From positions 434,501-498,500 of the forward strand of contig NZ_SRXV01000001.1 of assembly GCF_004793635.1 (NCBI RefSeq): a stretch of DNA of 64,000 nucleotides. The letters run 5' to 3'. The translations under genes were made by a program, and so were the position numbers. Below are positions 56,837 through 64,000 of the stretch, piece after piece. Positions within the stretch are counted from its first letter, which is position 1, and each line of letters opens with the position of its first letter. Below the pieces are notes generated by a model, which ran no database searches, was not told where the DNA came from, and was given only the letters and a program-made list of their open reading frames with translations. Source of the DNA: Marinicauda pacifica (lineage in GTDB: Bacteria > Pseudomonadota > Alphaproteobacteria > Caulobacterales > Maricaulaceae).

Positions 56837-57028
56837 TCAGAGAATCGCGAGGCGGATGAAATAGGCCACCGTCATCAGCACAAGTACGGACCCGGACCAC
56901 AGCACGGCAAACCAGGCCAGCCTCGACCAGAGCGGGCGGTCGCCGGAATCGTCCGAATAGCGATTGTGATCGAATTTAGTGATAGCCCGTCTCCTTGGTG
57001 ACTTTGCCTCGGAAGATCCAGTAGGCAT
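56837..57028 (-). CDS. DUF2474 small subunit of the cyanide-insensitive oxidase
   Basis: A small protein with one membrane helix: RPLWSRLAWFAVLWSGSVLVLMTVAYFIRLAIL matches DUF2474, which accompanies CioAB oxidases and resembles CydX in role. The given range uses the ATG at 57028, which overlaps cioB by 53 bp and gives 63 residues. There is no ATG, GTG or TTG between that and the helix. The cioB 3' end carries an AAGGAGA site 6 nt before an ATC codon (56981-56983), which would give a 48-residue protein more like the family. The start is therefore open. Confidence 0.7.
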   Translation of the reverse strand: MPTGSSEAKSPRRRAITKFDHNRYSDDSGDRPLWSRLAWFAVLWSGSVLVLMTVAYFIRLAIL

Positions 57029-57980
57029 AAGCCGTGTATGCCAGGATCAGCGGCAGGAGCACGGCAGCTCCGGCCAGCATGAACCAGAGCGAGCTGGACG
57101 GCGCGGCGCTTTCCCAGATGGTGACTGACTCAGGAACGACATAGGGGAAGAAACTGATCCCCAGTCCGATGAAGCTGAGTGTGAAAAGTCCGATCGAGGC
57201 CAGGAATGGCATCAGCTCGCGCCGGCTGGTCAGGCCGTAGAAAACCAGCGCGGCGAGGCCCGCCACGAGCAGGGGAACCGGGCTGAGGAAAGCGATATTC
57301 GGCCAGGCAAACCAACGCTCTGCGACTTCGGGGTGGCGAAAGGGTGTCCACGCACTGACCGCGGCGATGGCCAGCAGCGTGCCGCCCAGGGCGGGCAGGG
57401 CGAGCGTGCGCATGCGCGACTGCAATTGGCCTTCGGTCTTCAGCACCAGCCAGCCTGCGCCGAGCAGCGCGTAGCCGATCACGACGCTGAGACCCGTCAG
57501 CATCGAAAAGCCGGAGAACCAGGAAAAGGCGCCGCCGGTAAACTGACGTCCATCGGTTTCGATTCCCGAGATGATGGTTCCCAGGATTACGCCCTGCATG
57601 AAGGCGGCGAGCGCCGAGCCGGCGATGAACCCCCAATCCCAGTAGCGACGCGCGCGGATCGTCTTGAACCGGAATTCGAAGGCGACCCCGCGAAACACCA
57701 GGCCCATCAGCATGAAGAGGGCGGGCAGATAGATTCCGGGCATGATGATCGCGTAGGCGAGCGGAAAGACGGCAAACAGCCCGCCGCCGCCCAGGATGAG
57801 CCAGGTCTCGTTACCGTCCCAGACCGGCGCGACGGAGTTGATCATGATGTCGCGGTCGTCGTCATCGCGCGCGAAGGGCAGGAGGATGCCGATGCCCAGG
57901 TCGAACCCGTCCAGGATTACGTAGGCGAGCACGGCAAAGGCCAGAAGAAAGGCCCAGGTCAGGACAAGCGCTTCATTCAT
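56976..57980 (-). CDS. cioB: Cytochrome bd (cyanide-insensitive type) oxidase subunit II
   Basis: 334 residues with eight or nine membrane helices. AYVILDGFDLGIGILLPF, APVWDGNETWLILGGGGLFAVFPLAYA and the C-terminal LILAYTAYAYWIFRGKV are subunit II signatures. Together with subunit I it forms the quinol oxidase that reduces O2 to water without pumping protons. The ATG overlaps the stop of cioA (ATGA at 57977-57980). The gene order cioA-cioB-DUF2474 is standard. No cydDC assembly genes are in the window. Confidence 0.93.
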   Translation of the reverse strand: MNEALVLTWAFLLAFAVLAYVILDGFDLGIGILLPFARDDDDRDIMINSVAPVWDGNETWLILGGGGLFAVFPLAYAIIMPGIYLPALFMLMGLVFRGVAFEFRFKTIRARRYWDWGFIAGSALAAFMQGVILGTIISGIETDGRQFTGGAFSWFSGFSMLTGLSVVIGYALLGAGWLVLKTEGQLQSRMRTLALPALGGTLLAIAAVSAWTPFRHPEVAERWFAWPNIAFLSPVPLLVAGLAALVFYGLTSRRELMPFLASIGLFTLSFIGLGISFFPYVVPESVTIWESAAPSSSLWFMLAGAAVLLPLILAYTAYAYWIFRGKVTKETGYH

Positions 57981-59377
57981 GACGAAAATCCTTCCCCTGA
58001 TCTCGGCCGCTGGCCGGGACCGGCCGCGCGGGTCGGGGCTGCGGGTTCATCCTCGCTCTGCGGGTCTTCCGGGCCTTTGCCCATCAGGCGCAGGATGTAG
58101 AACGTGCCCGCCCCGAACACGATGAAATAGACCACGATGAAAACGATGAGGGAGGTTGCCACCTCGCCGGCGCTGGCCGGCGAAGCCGCATCATAGGTGC
58201 GCAGGAGATTGTAGACGACATAGGGCTGGCGCCCTACCTCGGTGGTAATCCAGCCGGCAATCACGGCGACGAAGCCGGACGGTCCCATCGCCAGGGCGAG
58301 GCGGTGGAACCACGCGCTGTCATACAGCCGCCCGCGCCAGCGCAGATAGAGGCTGACCAGACCGGTCAGGGCCATCAGCATGCCCAGCCCGACCATGATG
58401 CGGAAGCTCCAGAACACGATCGCGACCGGCGGCCGGTCTTCCTCTGCAAAGTCGGACAGGCCCGGCGTCGCGCCGTTCCAGTCATGGGTGAGAATCCAGG
58501 CGGACAGGTGAGGGATGGACACTTCCATCTCCACCTCGCCGGTCTGTTCGTTGGGCAGGCCGAACAGGATGAGCGGTGCGCCCTCCATCGGCTCGAAATG
58601 GCCCTCCATGGCGGCGATTTTGGCCGGCTGGTGCTCCAGCGTGTTCAGCCCGTGCAGATCGCCCAGGAATATCTGGACCGGCGCGACGATGGCCGCCATC
58701 CACATCGCCATGGACAGCATGACGCGCGCGGCCGGGTCGGCCTTGTTCTTCAGCAGGTGCCAGGCGCCCACGGCCCCCACCGCGAACGCGGTGGTCAGAT
58801 AGGCCGCGGTCACCGTGTGCAGCAGCCGGTAGGGGAAGGAGGGATTGAAGACGATTTCCAGCCAGTTGTCCGGATGGAAGACGCCGGTATCGGTCAGGAT
58901 GAACCCGGCCGGGGTATGCATCCAGCTGTTCACCGACAAAATCCAGAAGGCGGAGAAGAAGGTGCCGAACGCGACCAGGCAGGTGGCCATGAAGTGAAGC
59001 TTCTTGCCCACCTTGTTCAGGCCGAACAGCATCACCCCCAGAAAGCCGGCCTCCAGGAAGAAAGCCGAGAGAACTTCGTAGGCCATGAGCGGCCCCAGTA
59101 TCGCTCCGGTCCGCTCCGAGAAGACCGACCAGTTGGTGCCGAACTGGTAGGTCATCACGATGCCGGACACGACACCCATGCCGAACGCGACGGCGAAAAT
59201 CTTCACCCAGTACTTGAACAGCCGCAGGAAAACCTCGCGCCCGGTCCACAGCCATAAGCCTTCGAGCACCGCCAGGAAGCTTGCGAGCCCAATGGTGAAG
59301 GCGGGAAACAGGAAGTGAAACGCGATGGTGAAGGCAAACTGGATGCGGGCCAGCAAGACAGCGTCGAAATCGAACAT
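57977..59377 (-). CDS. cioA: Cytochrome bd (cyanide-insensitive type) oxidase subunit I
   Basis: 466 residues. Haem ligands can be placed: H21 in AFHFLFPAFTIG, the histidine in LLHTVTAAYLTTAF, and the methionine in FRIMVGLGML; GRQPYVVYNLLRT is the GRQP motif. The Q-loop is short, as in CioA-type oxidases. The C-terminal end is a polar tail (DPQSEDEPAAPTRAAG). No FNR-type TTGAT-N4-ATCAA site is visible in the 169-bp region upstream, which is shared divergently with the lipoprotein gene at 59547. Confidence 0.93.
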   Translation of the reverse strand: MFDFDAVLLARIQFAFTIAFHFLFPAFTIGLASFLAVLEGLWLWTGREVFLRLFKYWVKIFAVAFGMGVVSGIVMTYQFGTNWSVFSERTGAILGPLMAYEVLSAFFLEAGFLGVMLFGLNKVGKKLHFMATCLVAFGTFFSAFWILSVNSWMHTPAGFILTDTGVFHPDNWLEIVFNPSFPYRLLHTVTAAYLTTAFAVGAVGAWHLLKNKADPAARVMLSMAMWMAAIVAPVQIFLGDLHGLNTLEHQPAKIAAMEGHFEPMEGAPLILFGLPNEQTGEVEMEVSIPHLSAWILTHDWNGATPGLSDFAEEDRPPVAIVFWSFRIMVGLGMLMALTGLVSLYLRWRGRLYDSAWFHRLALAMGPSGFVAVIAGWITTEVGRQPYVVYNLLRTYDAASPASAGEVATSLIVFIVVYFIVFGAGTFYILRLMGKGPEDPQSEDEPAAPTRAAGPGQRPRSGEGFSS

Positions 59378-59546
59378 GGAGCGAAGACCTTTCGGATTCT
59401 TCCAGACCCATACGTGTCCTTCTAGTAATTCCTCTCACAGGCTCGTCACGATGGCCAGTTGCCACGCGGCAGCGTGCCGCAGGGCTGGACCACGCTGCCT
59501 GGGCGGGCGTGGAACGCTTTAATCGGCGCCGCGTTCGCTGTGCGTG

Positions 59547-59969
59547 ATGCGAACCGTGTTGTTCTCTCTGCTCGTTTTCGCGCTGACGGCGTGCGGGCGG
59601 GGCCTCCCTAACGATCCCCGAGGCACGCTGGAGCGCGTGCATGGAGGCGAACTTCGCGTGGGCCTGATCCTGGATGAGGCGGAAGTTCGCGCCGACCGGG
59701 AGCGGGTGGAGGGCTTCGCGCAATACCTTGGAGTAGCGCAAATCCGCTACGACACCGGGGAAGTTCATCATCTGGTCAACAAGCTGGAGCGCGGCGAGCT
59801 GGACATGATCGCCTCTTTTCCCCGCAAGACCCCGTTCAAGGAGGCCGGCTTCACCCGACCCTTCTCCGGTCCGGACGGGGATGAGCGTGTGTGGGGCGTG
59901 CGCGCGGGCGAGAACGCCTTTCTGCTCGCGGCCGATCGCTATCTCTACCAGCAAGAGAAGCCGTCATGA
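59547..59969 (+). CDS. Small lipoprotein resembling a truncated solute-binding domain
   Basis: 140 residues. The leader MRTVLFSLLVFALTAC ends in an LTAC lipobox. What follows (GGELRVGLILDEAEVRADRERVEGFAQYLGV ... VHHLVNKLERGELDMIASFPRKTPFKE) looks like the first lobe of a family 3 extracellular solute-binding protein; the second lobe is missing. The TGA overlaps the ATG of the CDF transporter gene, so the two are translated together. Function unknown; a periplasmic partner of the transporter is one possibility. Confidence 0.65.
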   Translation: MRTVLFSLLVFALTACGRGLPNDPRGTLERVHGGELRVGLILDEAEVRADRERVEGFAQYLGVAQIRYDTGEVHHLVNKLERGELDMIASFPRKTPFKEAGFTRPFSGPDGDERVWGVRAGENAFLLAADRYLYQQEKPS

Positions 59970-61015
59970 GCGGACATATTTCCAATCCGATGGATCCACG
60001 TCGGCCGCCGGAGGTCGACAAGGCACTGCACGAGGCCGAGCGGCTGGAGTGGCAAACCCTGTTCTGGCTGGTCGCCATCGTCATCGTAATGGGGGTGGTA
60101 GCCGGTGGCTCGCAAGCATTCCGCACCGCCTGGATCGAAGACATGCTCTCGCTGCTGGCCCCGGCCTTCTTCCTGATCACGCGCTGGATCGAACGCCTGC
60201 CGCCCAGCAAGGAATTTCCCTATGGCTTCTTCCGTGCGGGGTCACTCGCGTTTTTCCTGTCCGCGGCTGCACTGGCCGCGATCGGTGGCTTTCTTCTGTA
60301 TGAAGGCGCGATGGGCCTTATCAAGATGGAGCATCCCAGCATTGGCTCGCGCACGATCTTCGAACACCAGGTGTGGCTGGGCTGGCTGATGATCGGCGCA
60401 CTCGTTTTCTCGGTGATTCCGCCGGTCATCCTGGGACGCAAGAAGCGCAAGCTGGCCCGGCAGATCAACGATGAAGTTCTCTACATCGATGCCGATACCA
60501 ACGCTGCGGACTGGCAGACCGGCGTGGCGGGTATCGCCGGCGTTCTGGGTATCGCGCTGGGGCTGTGGTGGGCGGACTCCGCGATGGCGGTGCTCATCTC
60601 GCTGTCAATCCTCAAGGATGGATTGACGGGCCTGCGCCTTTCCACGACCTCGCTGCTCGACGGTGCGCCGCGCAAGCTTGGCTCCATGGAAATCGAGCCT
60701 GACGCCGATCGCATCCTCGACGCTCTGGGGGAACGCTATCACGGGGCCCATATCCAGATCCGCGAAACCGGGCGCTATTTTCGAGCGATGGTCAGCCCGC
60801 AACAGACGCCCCACCTGCCACAGGACATGGCCGAAGAGCTTCTGGACAAGGATCACTGGCGTCTGATCGAAGTGGGGGTCGCTCAGCGGGGAAGCTGGCC
60901 GCCTCCGGTCCATCGAGGCGACAAGCCCGGCGGGCAGGCCGGTAAATCAAAGGCGCACGACGCGATGCGCGACTCCTCAAAGGCGGGGTCCGGGGACCGC
61001 ACCGAGTCCTCCTAA
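59966..61015 (+). CDS. Cation diffusion facilitator family transporter
   Basis: 349 residues with about six membrane helices: WQTLFWLVAIVIVMGVVAGG, PYGFFRAGSLAFFLSAAALAAIGGFLLY, WLGWLMIGALVFSVIPPVIL, and a pair at about 175-215. The CDF pattern PYGFFRAGSLA and the Asp-rich ...DADTNAADWQTGVAG... followed by WWADSAMAVLISLSILKDG mark the metal-transport helices, with Asp where zinc exporters have His, so the metal specificity may differ. The long polar C-terminal tail (VHRGDKPGGQAGKSKAHDAMRDSSKAGS) is unusual. It overlaps the ygfZ end by 4 bp. Confidence 0.78.
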   Translation: MSGHISNPMDPRRPPEVDKALHEAERLEWQTLFWLVAIVIVMGVVAGGSQAFRTAWIEDMLSLLAPAFFLITRWIERLPPSKEFPYGFFRAGSLAFFLSAAALAAIGGFLLYEGAMGLIKMEHPSIGSRTIFEHQVWLGWLMIGALVFSVIPPVILGRKKRKLARQINDEVLYIDADTNAADWQTGVAGIAGVLGIALGLWWADSAMAVLISLSILKDGLTGLRLSTTSLLDGAPRKLGSMEIEPDADRILDALGERYHGAHIQIRETGRYFRAMVSPQQTPHLPQDMAEELLDKDHWRLIEVGVAQRGSWPPPVHRGDKPGGQAGKSKAHDAMRDSSKAGSGDRTESS

Positions 61016-61842
61016 AACGTGTCCAGGTCCTGGGTGATCTCGAGGGAGCAGCCGCCGGATTCGGGTGTTTCGTTGCGCTCCAGGGCGGCCCTGAGCCGGT
61101 CGAGGCGCACGCGCGCCAGGGCGTCCTTGCCGGCGGTCGAGGTGATCGTGCCCAGCGGCGTTTCACCGGAGCTGACCGGGGCCTGGGTCTCGAGCGCGTT
61201 ATCGGCTGACACGCGGACGGTGCGCTTTCTCACGCCGCCCTTGCGATGCATCCGGCTGGCGACTTCCTGGCCGACAAAGCAGCCTTTCTTGTAGTCGATG
61301 CCGGCCATAAGATCTTGGTTCACATCGGTGGGAAAGACCTCGGCCGGTCCGTAATCCTTGCCGAATTCGGGCAGACCCTCACCGATCCGAGCGGCCTCGT
61401 ACTCGTCTTCGTCAACGGGACCGCCAGCCGGCACGATGGCGCGCTGGCCCATGTGTGCGTTGCGCGGATCGGGGGAGATGGCAAGGGCGAGGGTGGCCAG
61501 CTCCGCCTCGCCTTCGCCGCGCGCCTGCGCCACGGCCAGGTCGGTGCGCGGCGCGATCGAGGCGTCGGCGCGCAGACGGTAGAGCGAGAGACGCTTGAGC
61601 AGCGCGTCCGCCTCGCTGGCGGGCAGGTCGATGAAGAGCCCACCCTCGCCGTTGTCGAACAGGAAGAAGTCGGCCAGCACCTTGCCTTGCGGAGTGAGCA
61701 GGGCGGAGAATTGCGCGCGGCCGGGTTCGAGACCGGCCGGGCCTTTGGTGATGACCCGCTGAAGGAAGGTCCTGGCGTCCGCGCCGGTGATCTCGATGAC
61801 GGCCCGGTTGGGCAGCGCGGTCAGAAATGCCGGTCGGGTCAT
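61012..61842 (-). CDS. ygfZ: YgfZ/GcvT-domain folate-binding protein
   Basis: 276 residues. It helps mature or repair some iron-sulfur enzymes using folate. The signature KGCFVGQEVASRMHRKG (about 188-204) with its conserved cysteine is diagnostic. Upstream parts (TGADARTFLQRVITKGP, RAQFSALLTPQGKVLADFFLF, FPTDVNQDLMAGIDY) fit the family. The ATG at 61842 is 91 bp from the divergent glycosyltransferase gene. Confidence 0.92.
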   Translation of the reverse strand: MTRPAFLTALPNRAVIEITGADARTFLQRVITKGPAGLEPGRAQFSALLTPQGKVLADFFLFDNGEGGLFIDLPASEADALLKRLSLYRLRADASIAPRTDLAVAQARGEGEAELATLALAISPDPRNAHMGQRAIVPAGGPVDEDEYEAARIGEGLPEFGKDYGPAEVFPTDVNQDLMAGIDYKKGCFVGQEVASRMHRKGGVRKRTVRVSADNALETQAPVSSGETPLGTITSTAGKDALARVRLDRLRAALERNETPESGGCSLEITQDLDTF

Positions 61843-61933
61843 GGGCGAAGCCTCTCTTGCGGGGTGCCCGGTACATGGGCCTGATCGCGAACGCTGGCAA
61901 GATTGCGCGCAACACGCTAAGTGCGGCGCTCAC

Positions 61934-62896
61934 ATGACGCGGATACTCTTCATCACCTCCACACGCATCGGCGATGCGGTCCTGTCCTCCGGTCTGCTGG
62001 ACCATCTGGCCAGGACATACCCGGATGCGCGCGTGACCGTCGCGTGCGGACCGCTGGCCGCGCCGCTCTTCCCCCATGCGCCCGGGGTGGACGAGGTGAT
62101 CGTGATGTCCAAGCGGGCCGGCGGCGGGCACTGGATTGATCTGTGGCGGCGCACGGTGACGCGGCGCTGGGATATCGTGATCGATTTGCGAGCCTCGGCC
62201 ACGAGCTGGTTCCTGCTGGCCGGCAAGCGTCACGTCAAACGCAAGGCATCAGGCGCGAGCGCGCCGGTCCACAAGGTGGAGGAGGCGGCTTCGGTAATCG
62301 GCCTGTCCCCGCCGCCAGCGCCCACGGTGTGGTCGAGCGAGGCGGCGCGGGCGAAAGCCGAGACGCTGCTGGGCGGCGAGGGGGCGGTCCTGGCGATCGC
62401 GCCGGCGGCGGCCGCGCCCTTCAAGGAATGGCCACGCGAGCGCTTTGCCGCGCTCGCCGCGCACCTGACCGGCCCGGACGGGGCGCTGGCCGGCGCGCGG
62501 ATCGCGGTGTTCGGCGGACCGGGCGACGAGGCGGCAGCGCGCGAAGCGGTCGCCGGGCTCGACCCGGACCGGGTGATCGACCTGACCGGAAAGCTGGCCA
62601 TCGACGACGCTGCGGCCTGTCTGGAAAAGGCCAGCCTGTTCGTAGGCAACGACTCCGGACTGATGCACCTGTCTGCTGCGGCCGGCACGCCGACGCTGGG
62701 CCTGTTCGGACCCACCGACGAGCGCCTGTACGGGCCGTGGGGGCGCCAAGCGCGCGCCATTCGCGCCGGCGGCCCGGCCGATGAGCGCGAACGGGCGCGG
62801 TTGCGCTTTGCCTCCGAAAGCCTGATGGGTGATCTGGAACTTGAACCGGTGATCGCCGCAGCGGAAAGTCTGATCGAGGAGCACGTGAAACGATGA
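61934..62896 (+). CDS. Glycosyltransferase family 9 (heptosyltransferase-like)
   Basis: 320 residues from the ATG at 61934. RILFITSTRIGDAVLSSGLLDHL is the GT9 N-terminus. The C-terminal sugar-nucleotide site is given by APAAAAPFKEWPRERFAAL, DLTGKLAIDDAAACLEKASLFVGNDSGLMHLSAAAGTPTLGLFGPTDERLYGP, seen here as the VGNDSGxMH and GLFGPT motifs. GT9 enzymes add heptose to lipopolysaccharide core; this one may act on another surface glycan. It overlaps the pyrC start by ATGA (62893-62896), an unexpected partner. Confidence 0.85.
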   Translation: MTRILFITSTRIGDAVLSSGLLDHLARTYPDARVTVACGPLAAPLFPHAPGVDEVIVMSKRAGGGHWIDLWRRTVTRRWDIVIDLRASATSWFLLAGKRHVKRKASGASAPVHKVEEAASVIGLSPPPAPTVWSSEAARAKAETLLGGEGAVLAIAPAAAAPFKEWPRERFAALAAHLTGPDGALAGARIAVFGGPGDEAAAREAVAGLDPDRVIDLTGKLAIDDAAACLEKASLFVGNDSGLMHLSAAAGTPTLGLFGPTDERLYGPWGRQARAIRAGGPADERERARLRFASESLMGDLELEPVIAAAESLIEEHVKR

Positions 62897-64000
62897 GCGA
62901 GACGTTCGACACGATTATCAAGGGCGGCACCGTGGTCAGCCACGCCGGGCGCGCGCGGGCCGATGTCGGGATTCGCGACGGCAAGTTTGCCGCCGTCGGC
63001 AACCTGTCCGCCGACCAGGCCGGCGAAGTCATCGACGCGACCGGCCTGCACGTGCTGCCCGGCATCATCGACAGCCAAGTCCATTTCCGCGAGCCGGGCC
63101 TCGAATGGAAGGAAGACCTGGAGTCGGGAAGCCGCGCCGCGGTGATGGGCGGGGTGACCGCCGTCTTCGAAATGCCCAACACCAAGCCGTCCACGATCAC
63201 GCCCGACCTGATGGAAGACAAGGTCAAGCGCGGCACCGACCGCATGCATTGCGACTTTGCCTTCTATGCCGGGGCGACCAAGGAGAACCCGGCCGTGCTG
63301 CGCGAGATGGAGCGCATGCGCGGATGCTGCGGCGTGAAGGTCTTCATGGGCGCCTCGACCGGGGATTTGCTGGTCGATGACGATGAGGGCGTCGCTGCGG
63401 TGCTGAAGGTCATCGAGCGCCGGGCAGCCTTCCATTCCGAAGACGAGTTCCGCCTGGCCGACCGCCGCAGTCTCGCCCGCGACGGCGACTGGACGAGCCA
63501 TGAGGAGGTGCGCGACGCGACCGCGGCGATGCAGTCGACCGAGCGGCTCGTGCGCCTGGCGCGCGAGGCGGGCAAGCGCATTCACGTGCTGCACATCTCC
63601 ACGGCCCAGGAGATCGATTTCCTGGAACAGCACAAAGATGTGGCGAGCGTCGAGATCACGCCCCAGCATCTCACGCTGGAAGCGCCCGAGGCCTATGAGC
63701 GGCTGAAGGCCTATGCCCAGATGAACCCGCCCATTCGCGGGCACGAGCACCGCATGGGGCTGTGGCGCGGTATCGCGCAGGGCGTGGCCGACGTGCTGGG
63801 CTCCGATCATGCCCCGCATACGATCGAGGAGAAGGATCGCCCCTATCCCCAGAGCCCGTCCGGCATGCCGGGCGTGCAGACGCTGCTGCCGCTAATGCTG
63901 AACCATGTGGCCGAAGGCCGGCTGAGCCTGGAGCGCCTGGTCGACCTGACCAGCCACGGACCGCAGCGCATTTTCGGCCTGGCCGGCAAGGGGCGGATCG
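62893..64000 (+). CDS. pyrC: Dihydroorotase, class I (partial, runs off the window)
   Basis: The first 369 codons. It closes carbamoyl-aspartate to dihydroorotate in pyrimidine synthesis. The metal-site motif reads IDSQVHFREPG, with Gln where many members have the first His of DxHxH. GVKVFMGAS supplies the carboxylated lysine, AFHSEDE and VLHIST the histidines, and GSDHAPHTIEEK the catalytic Asp. Gln at the first position is also common in alphaproteobacterial PyrC, where the rest of the sequence (RAAVMGGVTAVFEMPNT, FLEQHKDVASVEITPQHL) is very similar. It overlaps the glycosyltransferase gene by 4 bp. Confidence 0.88.
   Translation, partial: MSETFDTIIKGGTVVSHAGRARADVGIRDGKFAAVGNLSADQAGEVIDATGLHVLPGIIDSQVHFREPGLEWKEDLESGSRAAVMGGVTAVFEMPNTKPSTITPDLMEDKVKRGTDRMHCDFAFYAGATKENPAVLREMERMRGCCGVKVFMGASTGDLLVDDDEGVAAVLKVIERRAAFHSEDEFRLADRRSLARDGDWTSHEEVRDATAAMQSTERLVRLAREAGKRIHVLHISTAQEIDFLEQHKDVASVEITPQHLTLEAPEAYERLKAYAQMNPPIRGHEHRMGLWRGIAQGVADVLGSDHAPHTIEEKDRPYPQSPSGMPGVQTLLPLMLNHVAEGRLSLERLVDLTSHGPQRIFGLAGKGRI

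Noticed and set aside
59378..59546. FNR/Anr-type site upstream of cioA
   Set aside because: No TTGAT-N4-ATCAA sequence, even with one mismatch, was found by eye in this gap.
62893..63100. Inactive dihydroorotase because the first metal-binding His is Gln
   Set aside because: The Gln variant with otherwise full conservation occurs in alphaproteobacterial PyrC generally, and the carboxylated Lys, other His and catalytic Asp are present.

Overview
The window is a 64 kb, GC-rich, densely coded piece of an alphaproteobacterial chromosome. MipZ (the ParA-like division inhibitor of alphaproteobacteria), clpS-clpA next to a phasin, DUF1489, a SleB-type cell wall hydrolase, a COG4111/NadQ-type NAD regulator and glyQ/glyS as separate genes together point to the Caulobacterales/Maricaulales/Hyphomonadales area. 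That placement is an inference from gene content. I see no rRNA, tRNA, CRISPR array, insertion sequence or prophage. The window is mainly core metabolism with a few poorly characterised genes between.

Layout: 0-1 kb, end of an unknown gene and two paralogous small membrane proteins. 1.1-4.9 kb, leucine/branched-acid catabolism (LiuC-like hydratase, DUF817 membrane protein, biotin-dependent carboxylase alpha subunit). 4.9-8 kb, a JmjC/cupin-like protein behind a hairpin that masks its ribosome binding site, an exported protein, DUF1489 and panC. 8-11.6 kb, a cell-division and cell-wall group (SPOR lipoprotein, MipZ, membrane J-domain protein, D,D-carboxypeptidase with SPOR domain). 11.7-15.2 kb, phasin and clpS-clpA. 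15.2-20 kb, a large M14 peptidase and a TonB-dependent receptor. 20-24.8 kb, two STAS-like paralogues, a ThDP enzyme, an alpha/beta hydrolase and an unknown protein. 24.8-29.7 kb, a lipoprotein prolyl oligopeptidase and an Lhr-type helicase.

29.7-36.9 kb is a beta-oxidation cluster: a MerR/LiuR-type regulator with an operator-like palindrome, two acyl-CoA dehydrogenases, thiolase and the FadB/FadJ-type bifunctional enzyme. 36.9-45.2 kb holds an unknown cysteine-motif protein, glyQ-GST-glyS, pyruvate phosphate dikinase and a SleB-type hydrolase. 45.2-48.9 kb is the de novo NAD operon nadA-nadB-nadC on the minus strand, preceded by two TGCTC-N5-GAGC sites 73 bp apart. A NadQ-like Nudix/winged-helix regulator lies 2 kb further on (50.9-51.9 kb), coupled to an HD hydrolase. 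Between them are a membrane-anchored LuxR-type protein divergent from cytochrome b561, and a small family of two-hairpin repeats.

52.6-56.1 kb: universal stress protein, a small conserved protein, and a coupled metallopeptidase/FabH-like pair behind a perfect palindrome. 56.2-59.4 kb: tag and a cyanide-insensitive type bd oxidase operon (cioA-cioB-DUF2474). 59.5-64 kb: a lipoprotein coupled to a CDF transporter, ygfZ, a family 9 glycosyltransferase and the 5' part of pyrC, which runs off the end. At least seven gene pairs are joined by 4-bp ATGA/GTGA overlaps, so translational coupling is common here.
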